Shown one piece after another: positions 1 to 6,269 of a DNA stretch of 6,510 nt. The position numbers were made by a program, and so were the translations under genes. The stretch is taken from positions 648-7,157 of the forward strand of contig DPVW01000163.1 of the NCBI GenBank assembly GCA_003529325.1. Reading direction: 5' to 3'. Every line of letters begins with the position of its first letter. The first letter of the stretch is position 1. The notes beneath the pieces are model-generated. The model did no database searches. It saw nothing but the letters and a program-made list of their open reading frames with translations, and was not told where the DNA came from. Source of the DNA: Candidatus Latescibacterota bacterium. Lineage in GTDB: Bacteria; Latescibacterota; UBA2968; UBA8231.

Positions 1-2
1 GC

Positions 3-437
3 TTTGAGTGGGAGAACGACGGCAAGCCATACTGGTCGGTCTTTCGTCACGGGGAATCGTTCTGGGCGCACCGGGACGAGGCGAACATCCTCATGATCCA
101 CTATGACGATCTCAAACGTGATCTGAAAACCGAAATGCAGGCAATCGCCGAGTCGCTGGTCATCGACGTCTCCGATGACCTCTGGCCCGACCTGGTCACG
201 GCGGCAAGCTTCGATAGTATGAAGAAAAATGCCGACCGGATGGCGCCGGATACGAACTTCAAGATGTGGAAGGACAATTCCCAGTTCTTCAACAAAGGCA
301 CCTCCGGGCAGTGGCAGAACCTGCTGTCGGTGCAGAGCCTGGCTTTGTTGGACGAGGTGACCGCCACCTACCCGGCGGATTTTATCGACTGGCTGCTCAG
401 CGGCTCACGAGCTCCAGCCGAATCGCATCATACATGA
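3..437 (+). CDS. Sulfotransferase family protein, C-terminal part (5' end outside window)
   Basis: This is the last 144 residues of a PAPS-dependent sulfotransferase (Sulfotransfer_1 type), which moves a sulfuryl group from 3'-phosphoadenylyl sulfate to an acceptor. The frame is open from base 3, so the start and the N-terminal PAPS-binding P-loop lie upstream of the window. Visible family features are the W-x-H-R-D-E...NIL-M-x-YDDLKRDL stretch (about 60-125), followed by a helix with AIAESL, and the C-terminal PAPS-binding signature FFNKGTSGQWQN (285-320), equivalent to the RKGxxGDWKN loop of cytosolic sulfotransferases. The signature is slightly degenerate: N replaces the first R, and Q replaces the K after W. 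The conserved fold ends near FIDWLLSG; the last ten residues look like non-conserved read-through into the tail of the opposing lyase gene. The acceptor substrate cannot be told. The family call is firm; whether the enzyme is active is unknown. Confidence 0.85.
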   Translation, partial: FEWENDGKPYWSVFRHGESFWAHRDEANILMIHYDDLKRDLKTEMQAIAESLVIDVSDDLWPDLVTAASFDSMKKNADRMAPDTNFKMWKDNSQFFNKGTSGQWQNLLSVQSLALLDEVTATYPADFIDWLLSGSRAPAESHHT

Positions 438-1176
438 TGCAGCCTGGTCCGGAACCACTTTCCCCCTTTGCCTCGCCAAAGGCATACTGGTTGCCCAGAC
501 TGTGCCGCAGAGAGATCACGTTCTGTCCAGTGTTGAGCAATCCGGCATCAAAGGTGACCTCCTCGACGCTGAAACGTGTCGACTGTCTGGCGCTGCGATA
601 GCTGTCCCCACCCGTGCTCTCCAGGCTGATGACTCCGGTTTGCCTGTCGTTGACCCAGACCTGCAACTCGGCGCTCTTGCCGTTCGCCCCGAATCCCTTC
701 CGGTTGTGGCCTCTGGCGACGGCGATGCCAAAACTCAGCACCGCCATGGTCCTTGGCTCCTCGTTCAGATCGAAGAGGATATTCCAGGCATTTTCCTGAC
801 TGTACCAGTTCCAGTGCGCGAAGTTCCAGTCCGTGCGTTCGTCGCTCTCGCCGATGACAAAATTGACGTCCTGGGGAAAATCGGTGGGATAACGACGCCA
901 CAGACCCCAATGGTGAAAATCCTCCCCATTGGCATATTCCGCCGTCGATCGATCCGCCGTGCCGATCTGCCAGATCCGTCTGCCATGCACGACCCGCTGC
1001 CACTGTAGACTACCCAGTGTTACTTGCTCGCCTGCGCCAACGACGATCCCGTCCCGCTCGAACTCGTAGAACTGATCGGCGCCTACGCCAATAAGAGCGT
1101 AACGCCCCGGTCGAACCTGCTCCAGGCTGAAATGTCCAACACCATCGGTGCGGGTCCAGAAGTGATACCCCTCGTT

Positions 1177-1180
1177 CCCC
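1177..1180 (-). other. Frameshift site 2 in the PL4 lyase gene (one missing base)
   Basis: The middle frame reads ...DAWVILAPEGTHWSRG and then loses similarity. The other frame resumes with NEGYHFWTRTDGVGHFSLEQVRPG, the usual FnIII-like domain of PL4. Adding one G to the GGGG run on the minus strand (CCCC at 1177-1180 on the plus strand) restores THWSRGNEGYHFW. This shift compensates frameshift site 1. Confidence 0.75.
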
Positions 1181-1773
1181 GCGACCAGTGCGTCCCTTCC
1201 GGTGCCAGAATGACCCATGCGTCGGCGGCCGCTGTGCCATCGTCGAAGGCAAGCTGGCCCGTCACCTGGCCACGCTCGAGGGGAAACGACTCGTGCGCCA
1301 TCCACGCAAATGGCCACTGCTCTAATGTGCTGGCCACGCGCTTTTTGGCGTCGTTCCACAGGTCGTCGTAGTCGCCGCCAGAATTGAGATAGACGAAGGC
1401 GGGGCCGTAGATCTTGCGCCAGCCCGTCAGCCTTCCAGGCGGAAATTCGATCTCAGATCCACCACGATGCGTACAATGGGCCTGCCAGATGATGACAGGG
1501 GTCTTCGCCGTCTGATGGCTCGTCAGCAGCACGCGAAATGGCGCCGAACCATAGTACTCGCCACTGGCCTGGATCCACCAGACACCGGCTTGTGATCCCG
1601 CCCAGCCGTATAGAGTGAAGCCACCATCTTCGATGGCATGGGTGAAGTCGTATTTGCTGACCACGCGCCCGTCGGCAAGGCGAAATGTGGCGTCCATGAC
1701 CTGCTCAGCAGTTGCTTCCTCTTCGCAGGAGTGACTGACCTGCCGGCGCGCCTCGTCGACGGCGATGTAGTCG

Positions 1774-1776
1774 AAA
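1774..1776 (-). other. Frameshift site 1 in the PL4 lyase gene (one extra base)
   Basis: Coming from the start codon, the frame reads ...YAYNLRLNPRF and then turns into Arg/His-rich nonsense ending at a stop at 1705. The neighbouring frame continues with FDYIAVDEARRQ, the natural PL4 continuation. Removing one T from the TTT run on the minus strand (AAA at 1774-1776 on the plus strand) gives RLNPRFDYIAVDE without a gap. The exact base is inferred from protein continuity. Confidence 0.75.
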
Positions 1777-2301
1777 TCGCGGATTGAGTCGAAGATTGTA
1801 GGCGTATTGGGAGATGTCCCCCGCCGGCATCTGCGCGTCGTGGGCGGCACTCATGTACAGATAGAACCCCGACTCCCCCCGACGCAGTACGTAGTGCAGC
1901 GCCGTCTGAAAGAAAAGTGGTTCCGTCGGCTGGGGGACAAAGGCGATCTCCACAAGGTCATCGGACTGGCGCACCACATCGACCTCGCCCACCAACACAG
2001 CAAATCTCGGAGGCACCGACTCGCCGGCGGCATCGTAGCCGTTGCTGTTGGCGTTCCAATACCCACTGCTGGCCAGGTTGGGACCACCACGCAGAGAGAG
2101 TTCCTGAAGTCTCCCATCCTCGCTTATACCCAGCCGCACCAAACCATTGTCGATGGCGATCATCTCGCCCATCTGCAGCATGACAGGCTGTGTCATCTCA
2201 TCAGCAATAACAAGCGTCGCAAGCAGCAACTGTACAAAAAGAGTCAGCGATTTCATGGTTCCCCTTGCTGCTGAATCAGCCAGATCGAGAAGCGCCGCAG
2301 T

Positions 2302-3246
2302 TCAGGCGCCTTTGTCGGTCAACCACCGTTCCGCCTCGATCGCCGCCATGCAGCCCGTACCCGCCGCCGTCACTGCCTGGCGATAGACGTGATCCTGGGC
2401 GTCGCCACAGGCGAACACACCCTCGACGTTCGTCCTCGTCGAATCTGGCGCCGTGATCAGATATCCCGTTTCGTCCATCTCGAGCAGACCGGTAAACAGC
2501 TGCGTATTCGGTTTATGGCCGATGGCGACGAACAGGCCCTCGCAGGCATGCTCCCAGGTTTCGCCCGTTTCGGGGTTCTTCAGGCGCGCACCAAGGACAT
2601 TCATACCCGCCTCGTCACCGAGCACCTCGTCGACGACGGCGGGCGTGATGAATTCGATCTTCTCATTCTGCTGTGTCCGCTGCAACATGATGCGTGACGC
2701 GCGGAACTCAGAGCGCCGATGTACGACGCTGACCTTGGAGGCGAACTTTGTCAGGTAGTTGGCCTCCTCCATCGCGGTATCGCCGCCGCCGACAACGATG
2801 ATCTCCTTGTCGCGGAAGAAGAAGCCGTCGCAGGTGGCGCATGCGGAGACGCCGTGACCCATGAGTTTCGTTTCCGACGCCAGTCCCAGCAGACTCGCCG
2901 AAGCACCGGTGGCAATAATGACGGAATCCGCTGTGTAGACATCCTTCTCTGCCGTGACCGTGAAGGGTCGCCGGGAAAAATCCACCTCGGTGACGGTCTT
3001 GAACTCGGCCGTGGCGCCAAAACGCAACGCCTGGGCGCGAAACTTATCCATCATCTCCGGCCCCATAATGCCATCCGGAAAACCGGGATAGTTCTCGACG
3101 TCTGTCGTGATCGTCAATTGACCGCCTGGCTGGATCCCCTCCAGGACCAGGGGGGCCAGATCGGCGCGCGCCGCATAGACGGCGGCGGTAAATCCCGCCG
3201 GACCGGAACCGATGATAAGGACCTTGTTGTGCTTGCTGTCTGCCAT
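2302..3246 (-). CDS. trxB: Thioredoxin-disulfide reductase (NADPH)
   Basis: This is a complete 314-residue low-molecular-weight thioredoxin reductase, the cytoplasmic flavoenzyme that passes electrons from NADPH through FAD and a redox-active disulfide to thioredoxin. Motifs in order are the FAD dinucleotide fold GSGPAG (13-18), [17 protein letters not shown] (41-57), the active-site disulfide CATCDG (C136 and C139), the NADPH fold GGGDTA (153-158), HRR...FRAS (176-184) for the 2'-phosphate, and the C-terminal FAD motif GVFACGD (276-282). Every catalytic element is present and the length is typical. ATG at 3246 is preceded by AGGAGA (3263-3258) with an 11-base gap, a slightly long spacing. 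It lies 97 bp downstream of the dehydrogenase gene and 45 bp upstream of the lyase gene on the same strand, so it may be the first gene of a two-gene transcript or part of a longer one. The partner thioredoxin is not in the window. Confidence 0.97.
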   Translation of the reverse strand: MADSKHNKVLIIGSGPAGFTAAVYAARADLAPLVLEGIQPGGQLTITTDVENYPGFPDGIMGPEMMDKFRAQALRFGATAEFKTVTEVDFSRRPFTVTAEKDVYTADSVIIATGASASLLGLASETKLMGHGVSACATCDGFFFRDKEIIVVGGGDTAMEEANYLTKFASKVSVVHRRSEFRASRIMLQRTQQNEKIEFITPAVVDEVLGDEAGMNVLGARLKNPETGETWEHACEGLFVAIGHKPNTQLFTGLLEMDETGYLITAPDSTRTNVEGVFACGDAQDHVYRQAVTAAGTGCMAAIEAERWLTDKGA

Positions 3247-3257
3247 CGCTTGCTAGA

Positions 3258-3263
3258 TCTCCT
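3258..3263 (-). promoter_or_regulatory. Ribosome binding site of trxB
   Basis: AGGAGA on the minus strand lies 11 bases before the ATG at 3246. It is the clearest Shine-Dalgarno match in the window and supports the chosen start. Confidence 0.55.
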
Positions 3264-3304
3264 GCAGCAGTCGAGTTGTTGTCAGATTCAACAGAGAATG
3301 TCCG

Positions 3305-3326
3305 GAATGCGCCGGTTGCGCAATTC
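3305..3326 (-). other. Imperfect hairpin between the dehydrogenase gene and trxB
   Basis: On the minus strand the arms GAATTGCGC and GCGCATTC flank the loop AACCG. They pair as five plus three base pairs around one bulged T. The hairpin starts about 20 bases after the dehydrogenase stop codon and ends about 60 bases before the trxB start. No T-run follows on either strand, so it is not a typical intrinsic terminator. It could be a transcript-end stabiliser, a weak attenuating structure or chance. I found no convincing promoter in the rest of this 97-bp gap. Confidence 0.3.
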
Positions 3327-3345
3327 TACACCGTGGACTGCCCAT

Positions 3346-4302
3346 TCAGGCGATCCGGTACGGTACGTCTCGACCTTCCAGACCGGCGAGCAAATTGGTC
3401 ACCGACATCTGCGACATGGCGTCCCGCGTCTGCCGTGTCGCCGACCCCAGATGCGGCAGCAACACCAGGCGTTGTTCCCCCAACAGGCCATGATCGCGGG
3501 GCAGTGGCTCGGGGTAGGTGACATCCGTCGCCGCCGCGTGCAGGTGTCCGGATCGCAACGCAGCCAACACCGCCTCCTGGTCCCACACGGGGCCACGTGC
3601 CGCATTGACGATCACCGCCGTGGGTTTCATCAAGGCCAACTCGCGCGCACCGATGAGACCTGTCGTCTCTGCCGTGAGGGGGCAGTTGAGGGCCACAAAG
3701 TCGGACTGTTCGAGCAGCTCGTCCAAACTCACGTAGCGAGCCCCGAAGTCACTCTCCGCCTTGTCGTTGCGGTTACGATTGTGATACAGCATCTCCATGT
3801 CGAAGCCCACCGCTCGTTTCGCCACCTGGTAGCCGATCCTCCCGAGGCCGATGATGCCGAGGGTGGCGCCCGTCACCTGCTGTCCCAACATGAAGGCGGC
3901 GTCGTAGTGGTGAAAGTCTGGACCACGGGCAAAGTGGTCGCCCATGACGATGTTGCGTGCCGCCGCCAACAGCAACGCCCACGTAAGGTCCGCCGTCGCC
4001 GCATCGAGGACCCCCGGCGTATTGCCCACGGGAATCCCCAGGGCCTTCGCCCCATTCTGATCGATATGATCACAACCTACGCCAAAGTTGCTCACCATCT
4101 TGAGACGACCGCAGCGTCGCATCAACTGCGGCGTAACGGGGAAGTGGCCATAGACATAGATCCCATCGATGACAGCGTAGTCGACATCCGTCGGTGGTTC
4201 CACATCACGCCACCAGTGCAGATTGCAGCCGGCCTCATCCAGCAGTTGGGTGATTCTCTCGTAAGGCTCTACGTCACTCTGAATCAGCACCTCCCAGGTC
4301 AT
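3346..4302 (-). CDS. NAD(P)-dependent D-2-hydroxyacid dehydrogenase, glyoxylate/hydroxypyruvate reductase (GRHPR) type
   Basis: This 318-residue protein belongs to the D-isomer-specific 2-hydroxyacid dehydrogenases, cytoplasmic enzymes that reversibly reduce 2-keto acids such as glyoxylate and hydroxypyruvate. Sequence features are SNFGVGCDHID (71-81), NTPGVLDAATADLTWALLLAAAR (94-116, substrate/hinge region), the Rossmann motif GLGRIG (152-157), and the catalytic triad R236 (NAARGP), E265 (YPEPLP) and H284 (LPHLGSAT). The C-terminal stretch DVTYPEPLP...LLPHLGSATRQTRDAM...NLLAGLEG closely follows the layout of GRHPR. After beta-strand 2 there is HNRNR (174-178) rather than an acidic residue, which suggests NADPH preference (inference). 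The ATG at 4302 overlaps the stop of the upstream oxidoreductase gene as ATGA, so translation is probably coupled; no strong separate Shine-Dalgarno is visible. The true keto acid is unknown, and phosphoglycerate or other 2-hydroxyacids cannot be excluded, but the reductase class is secure. Confidence 0.92.
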   Translation of the reverse strand: MTWEVLIQSDVEPYERITQLLDEAGCNLHWWRDVEPPTDVDYAVIDGIYVYGHFPVTPQLMRRCGRLKMVSNFGVGCDHIDQNGAKALGIPVGNTPGVLDAATADLTWALLLAAARNIVMGDHFARGPDFHHYDAAFMLGQQVTGATLGIIGLGRIGYQVAKRAVGFDMEMLYHNRNRNDKAESDFGARYVSLDELLEQSDFVALNCPLTAETTGLIGARELALMKPTAVIVNAARGPVWDQEAVLAALRSGHLHAAATDVTYPEPLPRDHGLLGEQRLVLLPHLGSATRQTRDAMSQMSVTNLLAGLEGRDVPYRIA

Positions 4303-5351
4303 GGACCTACCACCCGACTGACCATCGCCGCAACATCCACCGTGGCTCCCTTCGCCGACGCCTCAATGGCGCCAAACATGGCAGCATTGCTCCAGATATT
4401 GTCCTGTAGTGCGGTTTCAGGCCTGGCACCACCAGCGAGCCAGTTGAGATGGGCATCGATGACATACTGGTGGCCCACATACTCTGGTTGGATGGTTGGG
4501 ACCTCCGCCGTCGTCAGTGCGCCCGTCTTGTTGTCGCGCGTTGTCAGTCGTACCGTGCCGTCCCGGTCGACGACGACCTCCCCCAGTTCGCATTCGGCCC
4601 GATAATATTCCTGATGCCAATTGTTCTGCTGCCCTGCGGCCGAACAGGATCCCTCGTAGTGGGCGATGACCCCATTGGCCATCTTCATGACGTAGTTCGC
4701 ATTCGATTCTCCCTTGAAACTCGACCAGGGGCGGTTCCACTCGTAGCCGGAGATCTGCACGCAGTGAGAATCCGCCAGGTTGCGTAACATGTCCAGGTGG
4801 TGGACACCACCCTCCACGAGCAGGGAGTGCGGGATCTCGTGACGGAAGGCACCCCAGGCAGCATACCGCCGATAGTCGGCCAAAAAACGGCCCATCAGGT
4901 AGTTGAGTTTGCCGAGACGGCGGGAGCGCAGAATCTCACGGAAGGTGTACATGCCCGGATCGTATCGATAATTCTGGATCACCGTGCATTTGACTTTCGC
5001 CTTGTGCACTGCTCGATAGATGGCGCGCACATCCGCCCAACTGTCGGCGATCGGCTTCTCCGTGAGCACATGCATCTTTCTGCGACAGGCTGCCTCGATC
5101 GGTCCGCGGTGGACCCAAGGGGGTGTGACGACGATGCAGAAATCGGCCTCTACGGAACGGAACGCAGCCTTGAAATCAGTGAAGCGGGCCTCGGCGGGCA
5201 AACCGAGGAAATCGGCCTGTTCCGCCAACACCTTGGGGTCGATGTCGACGAGGGCGACGATCTCCATGCGGTCGGCAAAACTCGGGAGGAACCGACGAAT
5301 CCAACCACGGGCCATACCACCGGCGCCAACCATGAGGCAACGCTTCTTCAT
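4299..5351 (-). CDS. Gfo/Idh/MocA family oxidoreductase
   Basis: This is an NAD(P)-dependent oxidoreductase of the Gfo/Idh/MocA family, cytoplasmic enzymes that oxidise or reduce hydroxyl groups of sugars, inositols and related compounds. Numbering from the ATG at 5351 (350 residues), the N-terminal Rossmann domain has GAGGMA (9-14) and ALVDID (33-38), where the aspartate after strand 2 suggests NAD. It is followed by TPPWVH (76-81) and the family signature TEKPIA (97-102). The C-terminal alpha/beta domain carries EGGVHHLD (180-187), whose histidine and aspartate lie in the substrate pocket. A GTG at 5366 would add five residues (MSHPP), but the ATG is preferred: GGTGAG (5367-5362) lies ten bases upstream as a ribosome site, and the family usually starts just before the Rossmann strand. 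The gene is coupled by ATGA to the hydroxyacid dehydrogenase gene and divergent from the RidA-like gene. The substrate is not deducible. Confidence 0.93.
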   Translation of the reverse strand: MKKRCLMVGAGGMARGWIRRFLPSFADRMEIVALVDIDPKVLAEQADFLGLPAEARFTDFKAAFRSVEADFCIVVTPPWVHRGPIEAACRRKMHVLTEKPIADSWADVRAIYRAVHKAKVKCTVIQNYRYDPGMYTFREILRSRRLGKLNYLMGRFLADYRRYAAWGAFRHEIPHSLLVEGGVHHLDMLRNLADSHCVQISGYEWNRPWSSFKGESNANYVMKMANGVIAHYEGSCSAAGQQNNWHQEYYRAECELGEVVVDRDGTVRLTTRDNKTGALTTAEVPTIQPEYVGHQYVIDAHLNWLAGGARPETALQDNIWSNAAMFGAIEASAKGATVDVAAMVSRVVGP

Positions 5352-5420
5352 AGGGGGGTGACTCACCAGAAAAGAGGGATGGGACCGACCGAATCACGCC
5401 GGATTTGAAGCTTGATGTGA

Positions 5421-5443
5421 GGCTGTGTAGTTTCACACCAGCC
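5421..5443. promoter_or_regulatory. Imperfect inverted repeat over the -35 box (possible operator)
   Basis: GGCTGTGT on the left and ACACCAGCC on the right form an imperfect inverted repeat, with one extra base in the right arm and a short AT-rich centre. The core GTGT-N6-ACAC (5425-5438) is perfect. It covers the -35 hexamer of the rightward promoter, where a repressor would block RNA polymerase. No regulator gene lies in the window, so the binding protein is unknown and the repeat could be chance. Confidence 0.35.
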
Positions 5444-5460
5444 CACTGTACGGGTATAAT
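5432..5460 (+). promoter_or_regulatory. Sigma-70-type promoter of the RidA-like gene
   Basis: TTCACA (5432-5437) is one base from TTGACA and is followed, after exactly 17 bases, by a perfect TATAAT (5455-5460). Transcription would start near 5467, giving a leader of about 28 bases before the ATG at 5495. It is by far the best promoter match seen in the window. It lies downstream of the alternative ATG at 5405, which argues against that start. Confidence 0.7.
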
Positions 5461-5485
5461 ATATGCCCCCTCTCAGAGAGTCCAA
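5458..5485 (-). promoter_or_regulatory. Possible divergent promoter of the oxidoreductase operon
   Basis: On the minus strand TATATT (5463-5458, five of six to consensus) overlaps the rightward -10 box. A weak -35, TTGGAC (5485-5480), lies 16 bases upstream. If used, the two promoters would share one AT-rich melting site and exclude each other, and the oxidoreductase leader would be about 100 bases. The -35 is poor, so this is tentative. Confidence 0.3.
5470..5480. promoter_or_regulatory. Perfect CTCTC-A-GAGAG palindrome near the transcription start
   Basis: An 11-base perfect inverted repeat sits just after the predicted rightward start point and between the candidate leftward -35 and -10 boxes. 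Its place suits an operator acting on both directions. GAGAG may also serve as a weak ribosome site for the ATG at 5495, although the 14-base gap is long. Short palindromes of this size also arise by chance. Confidence 0.3.
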
Positions 5486-5494
5486 GCCAACATC

Positions 5495-6247
5495 ATGCTC
5501 ATCGCCAACCCCGCCGGCCACTACCACTTCCTGAAGGGAATCGATCCCTACTCCTGTGGTGTCGTCGCTGATCCGGGACATGAAATCCTCTTCGTCACCT
5601 TTCGCGACGCACCCCCATGGCGCCGTGGTTTTGAGTTGATCGACACCCACCTTAAAAGCATTTCTCGTGATCGGTCCGCCCTCTGTTCGATACAGTTGCG
5701 CTGCCCGGAGCCCTACCCCATTGACGGCTTCGTCGCCTTCAACGACCAGTACCGAGAAGTGCTTGCAGACTGGGACTTGTTTTTTGAAGGGTTGAATCCG
5801 GTGTCACGGACCAACGTGGCCCCCGCATATGCACCGCCAGCGGAAACCGTGATGCACGCCTTCGGGTATACGGTGCCGGCAAGCACACCGAACCCACCAC
5901 CCTCTTTTGTCATTGCCGGCGCCGGAGAACTGCGCGACGGAGTACTGGTGGCAGAAGGCATCGTCCGGCGCGGCGAAACGACGCCGGCGGCGATGCGTGC
6001 GAAGGCCGATTACGTCATGAAGGTGATGGAGACACGACTCGACGGCCTTGGGGCGCGTTGGGACGTGCTGAATCAGATCAACGTCTACACCGTGCACCCA
6101 CTTGAGAATTTCATCGAAGACATCGTCCTCAACCGTCTGGGCCCGGCGCGGCGCATGGGTATTCACTGGCACCACACGCGTCCGCCAGTGCAGGAAATCG
6201 AATACGAAATGGACATGCGCGGCGTACACCGCGAACTCGTTCTCTGA
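5495..6247 (+). CDS. Two-domain RidA-like (YjgF/YER057c/UK114) protein
   Basis: This 250-residue protein appears to be two RidA-like halves in tandem. RidA proteins hydrolyse reactive enamine/imine intermediates, and relatives act as deaminases or related hydrolases. In the N-terminal half (about 1-128), FVAFNDQYREVL (79-90), NPVSRTNV (101-108) and MHAFGYTV (120-127) match the second part of a RidA fold, with R105 in the position of the conserved arginine. In the C-terminal half (about 137-250), GVLVAEGIVRRGE, a helix rich in AKADYVMKVME, NQINVYTVHPLENF (193-206), GPARRMGIHWHHTRPP and QEIEYEMDMRG follow the complete fold order. RidA proteins are usually about 125-130 residues, so 250 fits a duplication. 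ATG 5495 is chosen over 5405 because the promoter lies between them and MLIANPAGHYHF is a natural start. The N-terminal assignment is weaker than the C-terminal one. Divergence from the oxidoreductase operon suggests a shared pathway; the substrate is unknown. Confidence 0.75.
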   Translation: MLIANPAGHYHFLKGIDPYSCGVVADPGHEILFVTFRDAPPWRRGFELIDTHLKSISRDRSALCSIQLRCPEPYPIDGFVAFNDQYREVLADWDLFFEGLNPVSRTNVAPAYAPPAETVMHAFGYTVPASTPNPPPSFVIAGAGELRDGVLVAEGIVRRGETTPAAMRAKADYVMKVMETRLDGLGARWDVLNQINVYTVHPLENFIEDIVLNRLGPARRMGIHWHHTRPPVQEIEYEMDMRGVHRELVL

Positions 6248-6269
6248 TCGGCCCTGTCTCCCCTGCGCC

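Larger units (their letters stand above)
397..2256 (-). pseudogene. Secreted polysaccharide lyase family 4 (rhamnogalacturonan endolyase-like), two frameshifts
   Basis: The gene encodes a rhamnogalacturonan lyase-like enzyme, which cleaves the rhamnose-galacturonate backbone of pectin by beta-elimination outside the cytoplasm. The reading frame must change twice, near 1774-1776 and near 1177-1180. The shifts are opposite, so the reconstructed product is about 619 residues, normal for PL4. It has a signal peptide (residues 1-18, cut likely after LVIA). The catalytic beta-sandwich domain contains SKYDF with K201 in the place of the catalytic lysine, and AHCTHRGG near 259-266, where H263 (or H260) fits the catalytic histidine. 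An FnIII-like domain follows (GQLAFDDG ... EGYHFWTRTDG ... VRPGRYALIGVG), then the C-terminal carbohydrate-binding-like domain (WQIGTADRS ... FHHWGLWRRYP ... YDAIRLEL). ATG at 2256 has AAGGGG four bases upstream. The gene lies 45 bp behind trxB. Family identity is strong. Whether the breaks are real or sequencing errors is open; conserved sequence on both sides of each break argues for errors or very recent inactivation. Confidence 0.85.

Noticed and set aside
502..1008. Plus-strand open frames (for example 502-1008, 1024-1371 and 1807-2274) within the lyase region
   Set aside because: They are antisense shadows of the PL4 gene, whose three conserved domains lie on the minus strand.
1774..1776. 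Programmed ribosomal frameshifting as an explanation for the lyase frame breaks
   Set aside because: There is no slippery heptamer, no stimulatory hairpin was seen, and two opposite shifts within 600 bases of one catabolic gene have no precedent in this family. Indels at short homopolymers explain both breaks more simply.
2719..4605. A 628-codon open frame on the plus strand across trxB, the hydroxyacid dehydrogenase and the end of the oxidoreductase
   Set aside because: It is codon-aligned antisense to trxB and the dehydrogenase, which share one frame. Stops there would need TTA, CTA or TCA codons in the sense genes, and these are rare in GC-rich coding DNA. The translation has no recognisable domain, while the opposite strand encodes clear families.
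5405..5494. A 30-residue N-terminal extension of the RidA-like protein starting at ATG 5405
   Set aside because: The strong promoter at 5432-5460 lies inside it, so the main transcript would start after this ATG. The extension has no domain character; ATG 5495 is the better start.
6248..6269. An intrinsic terminator between the convergent RidA-like and phosphopantetheinyl transferase genes
   Set aside because: The 22-bp gap holds no convincing stem with a T-run on either strand.
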